A stretch of DNA of 64,000 bases, taken from the NCBI GenBank assembly GCA_013397435.1, contig VZRG01000161.1:317684-381683 (forward strand), written 5' to 3'. Every line of letters begins with the position of its first letter. The stretch's first letter is position 1. This document shows positions 1 to 50,141 of the stretch, piece after piece. The notes beneath the pieces are model-generated. The model did no database searches. It saw only the letters and a program-made list of their open reading frames with translations, and was not told where the DNA came from. This stretch comes from Erythrocercus mccallii (taxonomy: Eukaryota; Chordata; Aves; Passeriformes; Dicruridae). The position numbers and the translations under genes were made by a program.

Positions 1-3000
1 CAGACCATTTATGGAACAGTGATAGGAAAAGGAAACTATGTAGCTTAATTGAAACAGCAAATTCAAAGTATTTTACATTGAGCAGGACCTGATGTAGGTA
101 GGAAAGATCAGAAGTAAAATCACTTGCATTGGTCAAAGCAACTCACTGTCTTTGGCTCGGTGTTGGGGATCTGCAGCTGGAAGTGCAGGCGAGGCTGAGC
201 CATCAGCATCTCCCTCTGAACGCACACACGCACCCGTGCCTTGACGTTTTTGGAAGGAAGGTTATGGCGCTTTTAACTTTCTCTTTTTTTAGTGTTTACA
301 TTTCTGACATTTGGTAATGGTGGCTGTACTGCTGCCAATAATTCCCTTCATTCACTGGAGACTTGTTATTTATTTTGCGCAGTATCGTGCTGTTCATAAT
401 TCCATATTTTTACAGCGTTTTGTTGCTGAGATTTGCAAATTAAGATTTGATTGTCTTTCAAGTAGCATGTTGTGATCTGGGTGCTGTCAGCAGGAGATTG
501 TTGCTCATTTGGCCCTCTGGAAACGCTGCACACTTACCCACAAAATCGTCCCGAGTACTCCAACGTTTTATGACCAGAGCCTAAAAAGTTAATGCTAAAA
601 ATGTGCTCTCAAATCTTAAAGCAAGAAAGTCTTTCTAACAGCTCCTCCTTCTGCTTTCTTCTGGCACAAGCTCACCAGAGGTAATATAAAATATAATGGG
701 AAGGCAAACTGGGAAATGGACGTTACATGGCCAAACGTGTGCGTGTACAAGGAGTGACAAATGCAAGTCAGGGCTGAGTGTGCACATAGAGACTGTGTGG
801 GGCTGCCTGGGGTCACTCAACCTCGGTAGCTCCTGGAAAAAAAAAAGGGAGAAAAAAGAAAAAGAAGGGAATAAAAAGGGAAAATAAAAATAAGGCGAAG
901 CTGAGGACGTGTGTCAGTGGTTGTAGCTAGAGCTGGAGGGCAGAGGCGATGCAGCCCAGCTGGTACAGGAGACCCCAGCTCAGCTGGAGCCACAGCCAGT
1001 GTTGGGTGCAGATGTGGGGGGACACCCCAGTTCTTCCGATTGCACGGGGGGCATCCCCAATGCAGAGACGCTGCTCTCTCCCGAGCCACAGACACTCGAT
1101 CAGCAGTAATTGTTCACCTCTAATTGCTTCAACTCATCTGTAAAATTCACAAGCAAACATTGGGCTGTACCTGAGAAGGTAAAAGATCCTGCCAGCGCTC
1201 CCAGGCTCATGCTGCCCACAAGTTTATACTACTAAATTCAAGCTTGACTGACAGACAGGTATGGTTCCCAGACTGCTCGAGGCAGGATTGAGATGAACTC
1301 GAGGCGGTGTGTAATCTGGTCACTCCGCTGTGTTTTACCTGCTGTATTTAACAAAAAGAGGGAAAGAAAAACATTTTTTTGTCATTTTCTCTCTGAGTTT
1401 TTTCAGAGACATACCACCGCACCCCCTGACTCGCAGCTGAGGTTAGGTTTCATCACTTAGGATCAACTTTACAAAAGGCCTGGGCTTTTTCTTATGACTG
1501 TATAAATGAGCTTTGCTGAGATGAACAGCTCGATAATGGTGCGATGCAGTCAAAACATGCACGCTGGATGCAACTCATGTTTCATTTGATTGCAGCTGGA
1601 GTAGGGCTTAAAAGCTGCATTTTTTTACTTATTTTTTTTTAATTTCAAATGAGGTCGATCTAGGATTTCTTTTTGCTGTCTTGCTATTATCTCCTGTCAT
1701 ACTCAATCTAGCCTGAACATTTGTAATTTTAGGTGTATATCAATAATGAAGTTCCACAAACAGGGCACTCAGTTTTCCTCTTTTCCCCAAAGAGACTACA
1801 GTGTGTGCAGAGCTGCAGAGAGTCTTGTCACTGTTCTTGCCCTGGAATGTGTTTTTTCAGCCCAGAGTCAGTTTAGGATTCTAGAGCAGTTTCTGCTAAC
1901 TTGGACGACTCCTCTCTGTTATCGTTAAACATCTATTAGTTCTACTTTTTAATGACTTCAGAATGACTGGTTCTATTAGGCTTTCTGGCAGTGCTGTTGG
2001 CTCAGCAAAAGCATTATTTTTAAAGATGTATGTTAATGAAAGTGTGGTTGCAAATCAAGCAGTGGCATGGCAGGGGCTGTCGCACATTCCAGGCTGAGAT
2101 CATGGTCACCTTCAAACTACAATTTTTTTTTAAAAAACTTTTTTATTTTTAGAAAGATTGTTGGTAGCTGTTGAAGTTAAAACCCCTGAATACTGTTTTT
2201 ATCTTGCTTGTTGCTTGCAGAGTTCTGACAGTGATACAGACACAGGGCTGTGAAACTGCCCTGAACTTTCATGTCTGTTTCCCTCCAACAAAGCAGCTCC
2301 TGAAGAGTGCCCTTGGTTTATCCATGGAAAACTCAGAGTGACTCAAGATCGCTTTGCTGAGGTTTTAGATTGCTGTGCGTGCTGAAATAGGTTTTTGGTG
2401 GGTTTTTGTGTGTGCGTTTTGTTTCCTTGCCTCGTACTCAAGTACGTGCCACTGCAAAGGGAGCAAAACCAGTAGTATCACACTCTTAACAACGTGCCCG
2501 ATGTCAGCGATATAAACTTACAGGAGTGAACCTACTGCTGTAGGTTCCACCAGAGCTGATCCCACCTTACACGTTTTACAAACTTTTTTAATCTGCAGGC
2601 ACAGCTTCATGTTTCAGGTTTTATGGCCGTGGCCCCCGTCTGTGGCGGGCAGGGGCTCCTTGCACAGCCACCTGCAAAAGTTGTGTATTTAAGGAATAGT
2701 TTTGAGGCTTTGTTGTCAGAGAGCGAAATTAAAGGTTTTGGCTGTTGTGGGTCAGGAGGGCAGCACACGCTGAGCTCACATGGGGCCCTATCCTGCCGTG
2801 ATTCCTCCTATGATTTGTTGGTTATTTATCAAGTAAAGCTTAGTCCAGCTCCCACTGAAAATCTGTCTCCAGTGGAGCAGGGATGTTTTAGCTTGGGGCT
2901 GGTGGAACGAAGAGCTGCTCAGTGGTGATTTTCCACTTGCTGCAGTTAGAGCTGAGGCTGTGGGTGAAATTCCTGCCTGGGCTTTATGACTGCTTGTGTT

Positions 3001-6000
3001 ATCTGGAATTTGATGCACTAGTGGTGTTACTGCTCTCAGCATTGGACTGTCCTGACGTGACCTAAAATAAACTGTTTAGGACCAAACCCAGCAACTTGTT
3101 GTTGGCATTTCTGCAAAGTGATGAGGTTTTTCTTGATGATTCATGTTTCATAAAAGTGATAAGGGATTTTTTGTGATGAGTGCTGCCAAATCCTACTCAC
3201 CTGCTCGTTAAAGCGTAAAGAATTATGGGCAGCCACAGAGGCAGGAGAAGACTGCAGCTTGCTTGATGTTGGTGTGGTTCATTAATGGAGGTTCATGGGT
3301 GTTGGAGGACAACTGAATGGTTAGCTCAGCTCAGGAGAACAGGTGGGTGCCAGAAGTTGGGGTCTGGTGTCAGTGGTTAGTCAAGGAAGAGATTCTGCAG
3401 GACCAGAGCAGCTTGGGTGAACCAAAGCTTTCACAGAAGCTAAAATTCACCGACAGTGGAGGAAGACCTGAGGGTTACTGGGGAGGTAGGTGGCCTGCAG
3501 CCCCCCCAGGATGCCAAAAAGGGTGCCCTGCAGAGAAGTATCCTGCAGTTCCCTTCTTGTTTTGGGGAGCAGGAGGTACCTTTTCCCTCACAAAGTGGAA
3601 AAACAGGGATTCCTTGAGCATCCTTCCTCCAGTCCTTCCTGCATAGAGATTTTGGGGCATTTCGGAAATGAAGAAGGAAAGGACTCACAGCCCTGGTGCT
3701 GAGGCATTGTGGTGCTCTCCCTGCCCTCTCTGCAGTGTGAAGGGGAAGGTCCTTTCTCCCCACTGGGCTCCCACTTGTGCTCCTGCAGCCCCTTGCGTGC
3801 AGAGACTTGTTGAGTTTTGCCTCTGGATTTTTGCTGAAGTTTTCTTTGGGCCCAGTACAGCTCTCAGGCAGGACTCCTCTACCTTGGCCCTTGAAAAAAC
3901 TCCAGGTTGTTTCAATTTATCATTTGCCTGAGTATAGCAAAAAGAACGTGGCTCAGGTTTCATCACACAGCTCTCCAGCTGCACAAGTTCTTCATCAGGG
4001 GATCTAAAACTGAAGCTGTACTATTTGAACCTTTTTCTCCCTTGTTTTTTTCCCTTCAAACTCTTAATTATGGCTTGTTGAGAAGTTGTGTGTCTGTTCA
4101 TCCTTCTCATTTATCTGGCAGGCATAATTCCTGATTTTGATGGAGCTCCTTGGACATAATGCTCATTAATAGTTTTGGGCATTTAATTTGTTTTACTTTT
4201 CAAGCAAGTTCCACTCTTGCTCCAAAGCAGGGCAGAGGAGGATGCCAGTTGGCAGCACGCAGGGTGTCTCTCAGGGCACGTTCCCCAAAGGAACTGGGAG
4301 ATGAGGCTGCCTTGCTTGTGATGGGTGTATCCCTGGAATGTGCTCCAGTGAGTGCTGGATGTGGGTGCTGCTGGGGCTCACTTTTGGGGCAGCAATCAAC
4401 TTTTGGGGCCCTTCTGTTCCATCCCCCCATCCCAAGCAGAGTGGATCCTCCTGTTGGCACCAGTGTGGGGCAGGACAGGATCCCTGGGCGCCTCCCCTGT
4501 GCTGGGAGCTGCAAGTTCAGCACATGGCCTGGGGGTTAAAGGGCAAACCGCATCGACTTGGAGCGGCATCTCTATCCTGCCCTAAAATCTGAATTTCCCA
4601 GGCAGCTCTGGGGCACGTGCGGTATTTTCCAAAGCTGTAGGCAGGAATAAAGGGTTTAGTTGGATGCACCAGAGCACAGCTCCTCTTCGGGGCACGCCAA
4701 ACGTGCGCACGGCAGTTCCCGCCTTCTCTCGCACTCAGTGACTGAGTTGTTGCTTTTCCCCCCAAAACCTTAACTTCAATTAACCCCTCCTGGTTGTGGG
4801 GGATGCTGATGGGAGCAGAGGGGGGTCCAGGCAGGGCACTGTGGGGCTGGCAGGGGCAGGGGGATGGCTGGGGTGCTTCAAAGCACACGGGCTCAGCGGC
4901 TGAGCGTGGCCCCAGCCGAGCTCGCGGGGAGTGCGTTTTGCTATTATTTCAATTATTACAACTTCCTGAATAGGTCGAAGGTCGTTCATAATTCACGCTT
5001 CTGTCATCTTTACACATGCCAAATGCAGTCTATTAAGCATAAATAAAATTTCAAGTGCCTGACCAGGAAAAGTAAACTGGGATTCATAACAATGAGGCCT
5101 TATTCATCCATTTAAAAGTGAATTGTGTGTGTTCCTTTTTTTTCCCCCCCCCTCCCCTTTCCCTTTATGGCTTTGCAGTTTGGGAGCTTTTATTTCTGCT
5201 CGGTAGCACAGATCTCTGACCTGCGGTGTGGGCAGGCACAGAGCACTGGTGAGCCAGGCCTCCCCCAACTTCTCCCCACCTCGGACCCCCTGAACTTTGA
5301 AAGTGTTTCCAGACCTGAATCCGATTTTGCTCTTCCTACATAAACTGTAGTCACACACCGTTGATCCCAGGGCATGTGAAATGCGCATCTGGACTTTGCT
5401 TTTTTTTTTCCCTCCGCCCCCCCGCCCCCATCCCGGTTGTTCCTCTCCTGTGCAGAAGCTCTTCCTATACTTGTTCCCAAGCAGACCGGTGCAGGTTAAC
5501 CCGAAAAAGTTGGTTAATGGAGCAGGCTCAGTCAGCTGGAGAAATGATAGCCAGAAAATGCAAGCCTTTCATTAATGACAACAGAGTCAGGACTGTGTGC
5601 CAGATATCTTCAAGCTTTGCAATTGAAAAATCCACTCATTTTATGATAGCATTTCCTCATACAAAAAACGCTGCCCGTGGTAGAGGTTCTTGCAAAACAC
5701 AGGCAGCCCAAGGGGTACCTGGAGCTGGTGGGGAATTTGTGAGGTTCCCCATTTGGGAGGGGTTGCAGGACACCCCCTCCCCACCTGCCCTCAGTCATCT
5801 GCTGCCACTGCCTCAAAATTAGGGCAACATGATTCATTTCAACAGTTGGCTTCTCACTTTTTCCCAGACAGGGTAATTGCAGGAGGTTTTAAATGGGAAG
5901 AGTGGGAAAAAAAAAAGCTGTTCATGTGAAGTAATAAGGACAGCTCTTAAAATCAGAATAAATTTACCTGCATGATCATTTTGATTGAAACGTCAATATA

Positions 6001-8969
6001 TTTTATTTTAGATTCTCACTGCAATGCAGATTGATGTATAAATGATGCAGGTGATTTTTTTCTGTACATAGAGAAATTAAAAAATATATTTTTAGTAATT
6101 ATTAAAGTTAGTACTTTAATGATGTGAAAATGCCAGAGCTGGAAATCTGTCACTCTGCCTTTGTTTTGGAGAATGTTAGGTTTGAGATGCAAAGTAAAAA
6201 AACATTGCTCAACTTAAAAAAAAATGGAGTTTTTTGAATCACTTGTCTTATTTCCCTGCTGAGGGACAGAGAGGCTGGCCAGGCAGTTTCTGATAGGTAA
6301 TTGGATCATCTCTGGATTTTTAAATACCAGTGCAGACAAGACAACTGGCTGCAGAGTCTGCTCCCTGCTCAGGGATGTGTCCCACAGCTGCAGGAAAGAT
6401 GCTGCATCCTCCTGGGCTTCCCCAAGAGAAGCGATGCTCCCCAGCACAGCGCTTGTGAACAAGACCCTCTTTATGGCCCAGTCCATGTGTCCTCACTCTG
6501 TGATGAGAGGTGAAAAGGTCTGTCCAAACACCTTTGATGGGACGGGGAAAATACCAGAGAAGGCTCTGCTGTGGTTTTTGTTCGCTCCTTGGTGTGGATG
6601 CAACACCAGCCTGGGAAGAACAGCAGCGTTTACCTGACTGGGAAACAAAACCTGGGAGCAGAAGCAAGTCCTGGGCAGAGCAGAAGCTTTGGCACAGTCT
6701 CTCTGGGATGGTGCAAGTCATTCCTGGCTGTTTGGTGGTCCTGCTCCTGCTTCCACGCCAATAGGGAGGTCTCCAGAAGTCTCTTCAGTCAGTGTGCACA
6801 TGTCATTATTTCACACGTTATTTTCACCCCAAACCAGCCACCAACTGGGCCTATCCTCCACAGATCCAACTGCAGCTTCCCTTTCAGATACGCAGAGGCC
6901 ACTACACTTCTGGAATTAAAACTCCGCTTTTCAATACGTTCATCGTAACAAATGGAAAACCAAGCATCGCTTGCAGCAAATATTCACTGGATGTGGCACT
7001 GCCGTCAGGTTTATTTGCAGGAGGTAAAAGCTGGCTTCATTTAAATGTGGTTTGGCCTTTGATGGGATGAGCTGTATTGCCTCAGTGCAGCCCCAGCATT
7101 CTGAAGCCCACCAGGAATCCCTGTATCCTTTGGCACTGACAACAGCATTGGATCCACAGGGGGTTGTGGTACCAGATATTTGCCTGGCTGCGTGAAGAGA
7201 TTTACACAGGACATTGCTGTGGCTCTCTTGGCCTCCGAAACACTCGATGGAGTTTGAAATCCCCTCAACAAGAGATACAAATGGGAAGCCCAAGCATCCC
7301 AGGCTGGCGTTTCGATGAGGGTGGTGAGAATGAGGAAGGGAGGTGGATCACACTGCCCATAAATTCCTTCTCCTGGTTTTTATGGGGAAAATTGTCCCCA
7401 AGCAGGGGCTTGTGGCACTGGTACCTTGTGCCTGATGTGTTTTGCCAGCACTTCTGTCACCTGGTGAGGGGTGAGCATTGGGGTATGGGATGAGCTGCGC
7501 TGGCAGCCTCCGCTGCCACTCTCTGCACTGTTCTCTGGATTGGCTTTTGGGACAAACTGAAGGAAAAACCCCATCCAGATCTGGGGGAATGCATAATTAA
7601 CTCGATATTTTTGGAAACGCATCTTAATTCGATATTTTTAGGTATTTAGCCCATGTCCGCGGGCACAGCTTGTGCAGGCAGAAAGGATTAGGCTGTACAG
7701 CCACCTCCTGGAGGACACCGGTATGTGCTGGCTGCCGGTGGGTGACACTCTGTGTGTGTGTGCCTGGGCAAGGAGAGCAGCCACCGTGGGTGACAGTCCA
7801 CGCGTGACCACGCAGGGAAGGTACCCACGAACCTCCAGACACCTCTGCCTACCCGTCACAGACTCGTCTGTGTGACTTTGAACACTGGAGGTGATTTGCT
7901 GCCCCTCTCCCCACGCGCTGCAGTGAGTGTTGAGAGTTAAGAGTTTGGGAGCAAACCCTTTAAAAATACATTAGTCTGAGAAAAAGCAAAGGCATCATTT
8001 TTTAGCGTAGGAAACATAGCTGTCATGTGGTTTTGTTTAACAAGGCCCGAGGAAGTTACTAATATTTATTTGAGCTGCTTCGTGGAGCTTTTTAGTGCTC
8101 TTCACATTTCCTGCTGAGACAGAAAGCAGCCAGATAGATTTTGGGAATTTCCTTTCAGCAGAATCTTGTGGTGCTGGCGTGTGCATCCTCTGGTGCATCG
8201 ACCCGAGGGAGGGTGTCCCCTTTGCCCTCCCCCACAGCCCCCTGCCTCCCCCTGGGCTCCTTCCCACAGCCCAGCACCACCTGTATGAGGGGACAAGGGG
8301 TGACACCAGCCAGGGCCACCAGCAGCAGCTTTGGCTGCTCACGGTGGTTCTTCATCCAGGACTGATTTTTCCCTCGGCTTCTATTTGAAGCTAAGGAATA
8401 ACCAGGTGCACTGGTTCTTACAAGCTTCTCTCCTCCCAGGTTTTTGGACTGTGTAGATGGTAGGAATGGGGGGCTGGATGCCTATGGCTTAACCAGTAGC
8501 ATCTCCTCATGACTGCTTTAGGATTATAGAAACATTAGGGTTGGAAAATATGTCTAAGACAATCGAGTTCAAGGATTAAAGTTACTTTAGGACCTTTTCC
8601 CAGTGCATCAGGAGTTCCTGCCCTTACCAGGATCACTCAGGGATGTGTTTTATGGCTGCTCTGTACTTGGGTTTGCTATAACTCAGCAGACAAGTTGCTG
8701 GTGATATCTGCAGTCATCACACAGCTCATTTTGCAGCAGAGGCTGTTGAAAGCAGTTGTTTTTATCCTCACAGAGCCCAAAACACAATGGCTTTGGGGCT
8801 GGAGGGAGCAGACCTGCCGTGGTCAATCAGCTTCTCTCCAGCAGCAGCAGCATCACGAGCAGGCTGCCTCTGGCCATGAGGTCTGCCACGCTCACCAGCA
8901 GTGCTTGATGCTTCTTTGCCTATTGTGGTGCTTACCTTGTTTTTTCTTTCTGTGGTTTTTTTTTTCCAG
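1..8969 (+). other. 3' part of MECOM intron upstream of the EVI1 start exon
   Basis: No exon was recognised in this stretch. The preceding PR-domain exon of MECOM (expected to encode a segment with the motif YDQHN) was searched for by eye and not found, so it should lie upstream of the window. The visible content is a purine-rich A/G tract at 838-895, pyrimidine tracts at 5137-5160 and 5399-5435, an old CR1 fragment near 8521-8630, and AT-rich, low-CpG stretches (about 4910-5110 and 5940-6130) that look like conserved noncoding DNA. The intron ends with the pyrimidine tract and CAG acceptor at 8941-8969. No CpG-island promoter for the short EVI1 transcript is evident. Confidence 0.6.
8521..8630 (-). 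repeat. Old CR1 LINE 3'-end fragment
   Basis: The stretch reads like the reverse complement of an avian CR1 3' end: a diverged 'atagaa...cattagggttggaaaa' head followed by a degenerate 'aagac..atcgagttcaa' block. It is strongly diverged, so an old insertion. Confidence 0.6.
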
Positions 8970-44978
<36,009 letters not shown>

Positions 44979-46310
44979 CAGTGCGGAGTCTTACCGAGGA
45001 TGGGACCAAGTCCAAACCAGTAGCATGGCTCTTTCATATATGACTATTTAAAAGACTGCTGAGCAGAATGCCTTATAAATCTGCAGGGTCACTCATTTAA
45101 AGTCCGGTGACCTTAAACTGAATAATTTTAAAAAAAAAAAGAAACTATTTATTCTCAATATTTTGTTTTGCACAGCAAAGGCAGCTGCTGACTTCTGGAG
45201 GATCAATGCGACTTAAAAAAAAAAAAAATAAAAAAAAAAAGGTTTCAGTGGATTATGTAAACGGGGCCGGGAAAAAGTGTCTTCCAGTTCACCCGGCTTT
45301 GAGGGGCAGGGGCAGAAGGGTTAAGACTGCATTGATACACACATGGGCACTCCTTTAAAGTAGGAACTGAATTGATTTTCTTTTTGTATAAGATAGTTTG
45401 ACACAGGATTGGGAACAGTTGCTTTTATGTACAAATCTCTTCATTAAAGCTTTATGCATTTTAGCCCTTCAAAGAAAGAAAATAGTTCTATCAAATGCAC
45501 ACTATCCATCGTAAATGTAGAAAGAAGTAACAGGGAATATTTTGTTCTCTCCGTAATTCTTTTGCCTTCTCAACTGCATTGTTTAAAAAAAAAGGAAAAC
45601 CAAGGAGAAAAAAAAAAAACGACAGAAAAAGAAAGAACTCTGAGAAACAATACATAGGAGGCTTGTGTATATTGTAAACTATGAATGTTCACTACTCCAA
45701 GAAGCTAAATCATCCAGATAATTCCGTGAAAGCACCGCATTCATCGACAACACCACTAGTTCAAATCATTGTAAGGAGATTTTTAATTTTTGACAATCAT
45801 GTCACTGTTTTGTTGTATTGTTTCCTTTCCCCCTACCCTCTTAATTTCTCCTTTGTGTTGTGTGTACCGTGTATTTATTTGTTGGCAAACGATTGTTTGT
45901 TGATTACAATAGCACTGTTCCTGTAACAAACAGCACTGCTCCAGTCCCCCACTGCGTTACGATGTAAGGCACCCATGTACTTCCAAAAAAAAAGTGAGGT
46001 GAACTGATCTGTGTATATGGGAGTGCAAAACAGTGTTTGAAATTTTCTTACATTCCTCTTTTATTTTATTTTTTGCCTTTTAATGAACTAAATAACTAAT
46101 AGATGCGACTTAGTTTTGTTCTTTTTTTTTGTAATACAGTAAATTGATTCGATTGTATAAACAGTTATAATTTCTTCATGAAAGCATGATTCTTCTGATT
46201 AAAAAAACTGTACCCAATATTTTATGCTGGTTGTCTGCGAGCTTGTGTGATGTTATGTTCATGTTAATCCTATTTGTAAGATGAAGTGTTCCAAATTTAT
46301 GTTTTAAAAA

Positions 46311-46320
46311 AATAAATAAA
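46311..46320 (+). terminator. Proximal overlapping poly(A) signals AATAAATAAA
   Basis: Two overlapping canonical hexamers followed within 30 bases by a T/G-rich stretch (tatttttgggggtttttttgg, 46339 on). A proximal alternative end is plausible. Confidence 0.55.
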
Positions 46321-46512
46321 TAACGGAAGGTATTCAGTTATTTTTGGGGGTTTTTTTGGCCTTTAGTGAGGGACCAGATTTATTTTTCCTTTTGTTTATA
46401 ATCTCATTTTGAAATAATCGGCAAGTTGAGGTACTTTCTTTAAATGCTTTGTACAATGTAACTGTTACGCATTTCAGTACATTACTATGGGAGGATCAAC
46501 TTAAAAAAAAAT

Positions 46513-46518
46513 AATAAA
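46513..46518 (+). terminator. Distal poly(A) signal AATAAA
   Basis: Canonical hexamer 17-30 bases before the inferred cleavage site, with a GU-rich downstream element at about 46550-46569. Confidence 0.75.
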
Positions 46519-49500
46519 GGACTACAAAACTGAAGGGATCGATTTCCTTTTTGTCTTGGTTTTGTCTGAGTTGGGTAAAAAAAAAAAAAACAAAGAGCAT
46601 TTCCTCTGCAGCAAAGATGGATCTGTGGGGTCACCAGGGCAGCCAGAGGATGGGGCACTGAGAGGTGTCTTGGACTTGGCCATGAAATGTGGGACACGAG
46701 CCAGAGTCTCTCAATAGACCAACTGTTGGAGGGGTTTAGTGAAGTCCTTTAAGTTTCAAAACACTACCTTGGAAAAGAGGGATATTTGGGTCATTTTACA
46801 GAAGAGGTTGGTGCAGTGTCACCTTCAAAGGCGCTTGTGGAGTTTGAGTTTGAGTTTTTCCTGCATGCTGCTTGCGGGGACAACATTGAGAAGCAGTGGG
46901 TTGTGCATAGTTCTGGTGCATAGTGAAATATTCATTTATATTTCATCACCAGAGTGATCAAAATCCATGGTTGAGAAGTTAAATGAGCCACCAACTGCAT
47001 AAAATGAGCCTTTTAGAGTCTAAAAGAGGAAAAAAAAAGCATTTTAATTTGTGTTCCCTTTGAAATCAGTCTGAACCCCTGCTTCTGGGCAGCCTGTGGA
47101 GGAGGGGTGTCAGGAAAAGCCAGCATTTTCCCAGGGAATGCCCTCTTGCTGCTCTTCTCATCAGCAGAGATGGAAGGGCTGAGATGCTCCTCTCTCAGCC
47201 TGTGTCAGTGCACAAAGACCTCTTGTAGCTCATAAGATATTGAAGTTATAGTTCAGAACAACCTGTATATGTTATTCTTGTCTTCAGCCCAGGTGTGGGC
47301 GTGTTTGGTTTGTTCCTTCAGCTTGAGAGCCTTCTGCACAAGTTGGTGGCAAGCTGAGACCTACACTCCAATGGTTTTCATGCAGGAAGCCTAAACCCCA
47401 CCTGGAAAAAAATGTAAATAGATGAAAAAAAAAAAAAATCCCGTGCGCATATTCTGGTACTGCACTGGCCTGAGGCAGTGGCCAGGTACATGCAGATAAT
47501 TGCATAAATAGGCTATTATTTTTAGTGCAGTTAAAATCCCTGTGAAACTTAGTTTTAGGTTTCTGCCAGATACTGGGAACAAATAGATTAATCAAGTTTT
47601 ATCTGCAAACAGCTTTCCAGATCGTTTTCCCCTTTAATTCGATGCAATGACAGTTCTTATCAGCTCTGCCCTCACCTGCCCTAGATGAAAGAGGGTTTGG
47701 GAGGTGGAGAAAGCGGGGGGGGCAGGGTTTAATGTTCTGGGTTACAGTAGCACAGGCATCACAGACCTGTACTCCTTGAGCTGAGCTCAGGGTTAGTTCA
47801 ACCTGCCCATAACCAGGTCTGGTGACCATTAGGGAGTGACTGCTGCCAATCCCTGGGCTGATTTTCCCTTTGGTTGTCTGGAAGTTGGTATTTTCTTGTC
47901 ACAGTATCCCACCCAGCAGCAGTGTCCGTGGGGTTTCATGAGCAGGAGGGACAAAGTGTATTTCTGTAATATCACAACTCCGTGTAGATCCCGTACCATG
48001 ACCTTGATTTCCATTGCCTTGTCTCAGAGGAATAGCTGAAAAGCAAACCCAGATTTGATTACTCGTGTCATCCCCCAATAAACAGAGAAAACGGAATAAT
48101 TTTTGTCTTTGTGTCATGCCCTCCCCAATGGACCACAGAGGTGCAACTGTCCAGATGCAAACAGATGCTGAGTGAGGACTGATGTTTCTGGCTTTCTGCT
48201 ACAGTGATTTAAAATATTTTAAAGGGAAAAAAAAAAAAAGTCAATACTTTTCAAAAATCCCCTTCAGCTTATTTCAGCATCATCCTACTGTTCACCCCAC
48301 TGTAGTACTTTTCTGTAAGTCAACAAATCATTCCCATGTGATCCAGCAGCCTTCCTAGATGGAGGAGCTGCCCATTACCCTCTCAATTCCTATCTACAGA
48401 CCTGAACAAAGCCCCAGCATGACAAGATGATTAATCAATATTTCACCCTGGCCCAGCTCCCCAATACCCCTGTGGGTCTCAGCCGCCGTTCCTGTGTCAG
48501 CTGCTGTTTCCAATGGGTACATTTGTGGAGTAATGGGAGGGGAAGTTATTATAAAAGCATTTGCAGGGCTGCTTTTTGCTCAGCTATTCAGTTTGGCCCG
48601 TTGCTCCATGAGTGTCTTGAACTTTAAAACTTTCTGTCAGGTCTCTCACATGTGGAGGCTCCCTGTGAGCTCCTGGATGGCTCCGCTGCTCTCTCTGCCT
48701 CCCAGCTATATTTAGTCCCAGTTGTGGTTTTGTTGCTCACTCGTAGAGTGGTGTGGAAAAGTCAGTTTTAAAGATGCTTCCAGTAATGATTTAAACAAAG
48801 CAAAGGTATCCAGCAGCAAACAGAAACCCCTTTTTTCCATGTCAAAGCCCACGTTCCTTGCCAGGACTCCAGTTAGCAGGAAAATGTTTTCTGCAGCCTG
48901 GCCAAAACCAGCCTTTCTCCCGTCCATTGACTGGCTCTGTAGGTCTGCGAGTACACCCAGTCTGGGGCTGGCAAGAGCCAAATTAATTCAACTGCTGTTT
49001 CTGCACAGAAAATGGTGCCAGCTTTAGGAAAGGCTCAAGTCAAGTTCATTTAGGGAAGTCTGGGGAGATGGTGAACCCCAAATAAAAAGTAAAAATTAAG
49101 TACTGTGTCCCTCTTCCGCTATTTTTTCCCCCTGGTTCAGATTCATTTGCTGCTAGACAGAAACAAATTTCAGCAAAATTATCCCAGAATTTAGATTTTA
49201 ATAAGACTAACATTTAGATAATCCCTGAAAAGAGGCCCCACTGCCACAGTGATCCAGGAATTCATCTTGCGAGTCTTTATCCCAAAACTGCTGCCTAAAC
49301 TTTGCTTGGGACTGGTTGTCCCCTCTAGGTATGAACATAAACCAGACTGAGCACAGATCCTTTTGCATGGTGGAAGCAAAGCCTGCTTATTTTGATCCAA
49401 GAGGGTGCACATTTTAAAGGCAATTGAAGCCATTTATATCTATCAATCCAATTGGGAAACCTTTCTATTATGAAAGGTGCTGTGGAAATATGGAAGTGTT

Positions 49501-50141
49501 GTGGTACAATGAGCTTTAGCAGTCTGAGCGGGGGGTCTGAGCGAAGGTACCTCCAGCAGGCACTCGCCTTTTCCCTGCTTTATTTTAATACTAATTAATT
49601 CCAGAAAAAGCTAAAGAAATTTGATGAAATGCTATGCTTCTAAGAAAAGGTTTTGCCCAAGAGTCTTCAAGCAGGCCTCCCAGCTTGGGAGGGTCTAGTG
49701 GGAGAAGAGGGTTAGTGGTGATTTTGATGCTTAAATTATCAGTAATTAAGAAGTTGATTTTCGGGGATTGAGGAAAATTTTAAACAGCTGCTTCTTTCGG
49801 GCCTTTTACTCCTCATTTTCATTAGCATGTGCTAAGGCAATCTGGAAAATATATTTAGATCCATATTATGCTATGTCAAGACCTCAGCATCTGTACCTTG
49901 GGGCAGATACGTGTGAGATAGGCGAGGGTGGATGTGCCAGCACGCACATGTGGAAGCGTTCAATTTGTAATATGATTACAGCCCCAACACAAAGCCCGCT
50001 TGATACCTGTGGCAGGCTTGTTTCATGGTAAGCACAGAAAATCCTCCAGGATCATGTCATGTTTCACATCACCAGCCAACCCAAACTAGAGAAGTAGCGC
50101 TTTAATTCCTGGGGAATCTCTTTCAGCGGGCGCGTGTCAGG

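Larger units (their letters stand above)
44979..46535 (+). other. MECOM 3' UTR
   Basis: AT-rich, with several A-runs (45129-45140, 45215-45240, 45606-45620) and many ATTTA-like stretches. Potential poly(A) signals are ATTAAA at 45443-45448, overlapping AATAAA copies at 46311-46320, and AATAAA at 46513-46518. The last is followed by a T/G-rich element (ttttgtcttggttttgtctg, about 46550-46569), which fits a distal cleavage site near 46535. The end is inferred. Confidence 0.8.

Noticed and set aside
5361..5822. A 153-codon + strand open frame in the first intron
   Set aside because: It shows no domain and runs through a C/T simple tract. There is no conserved splice context.
1..8969. Search for the upstream PR-domain exon and an EVI1 CpG promoter
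   Set aside because: No segment encoding the expected YDQHN-containing PR sequence and no clear CpG island were found, so both are taken to lie outside the window.
45215..45240. A-rich runs in the 3' UTR and introns as tails of processed pseudogenes or SINEs
   Set aside because: No gene-derived sequence or SINE head precedes them, and no flanking target-site duplications are visible. They are plain homopolymer runs.
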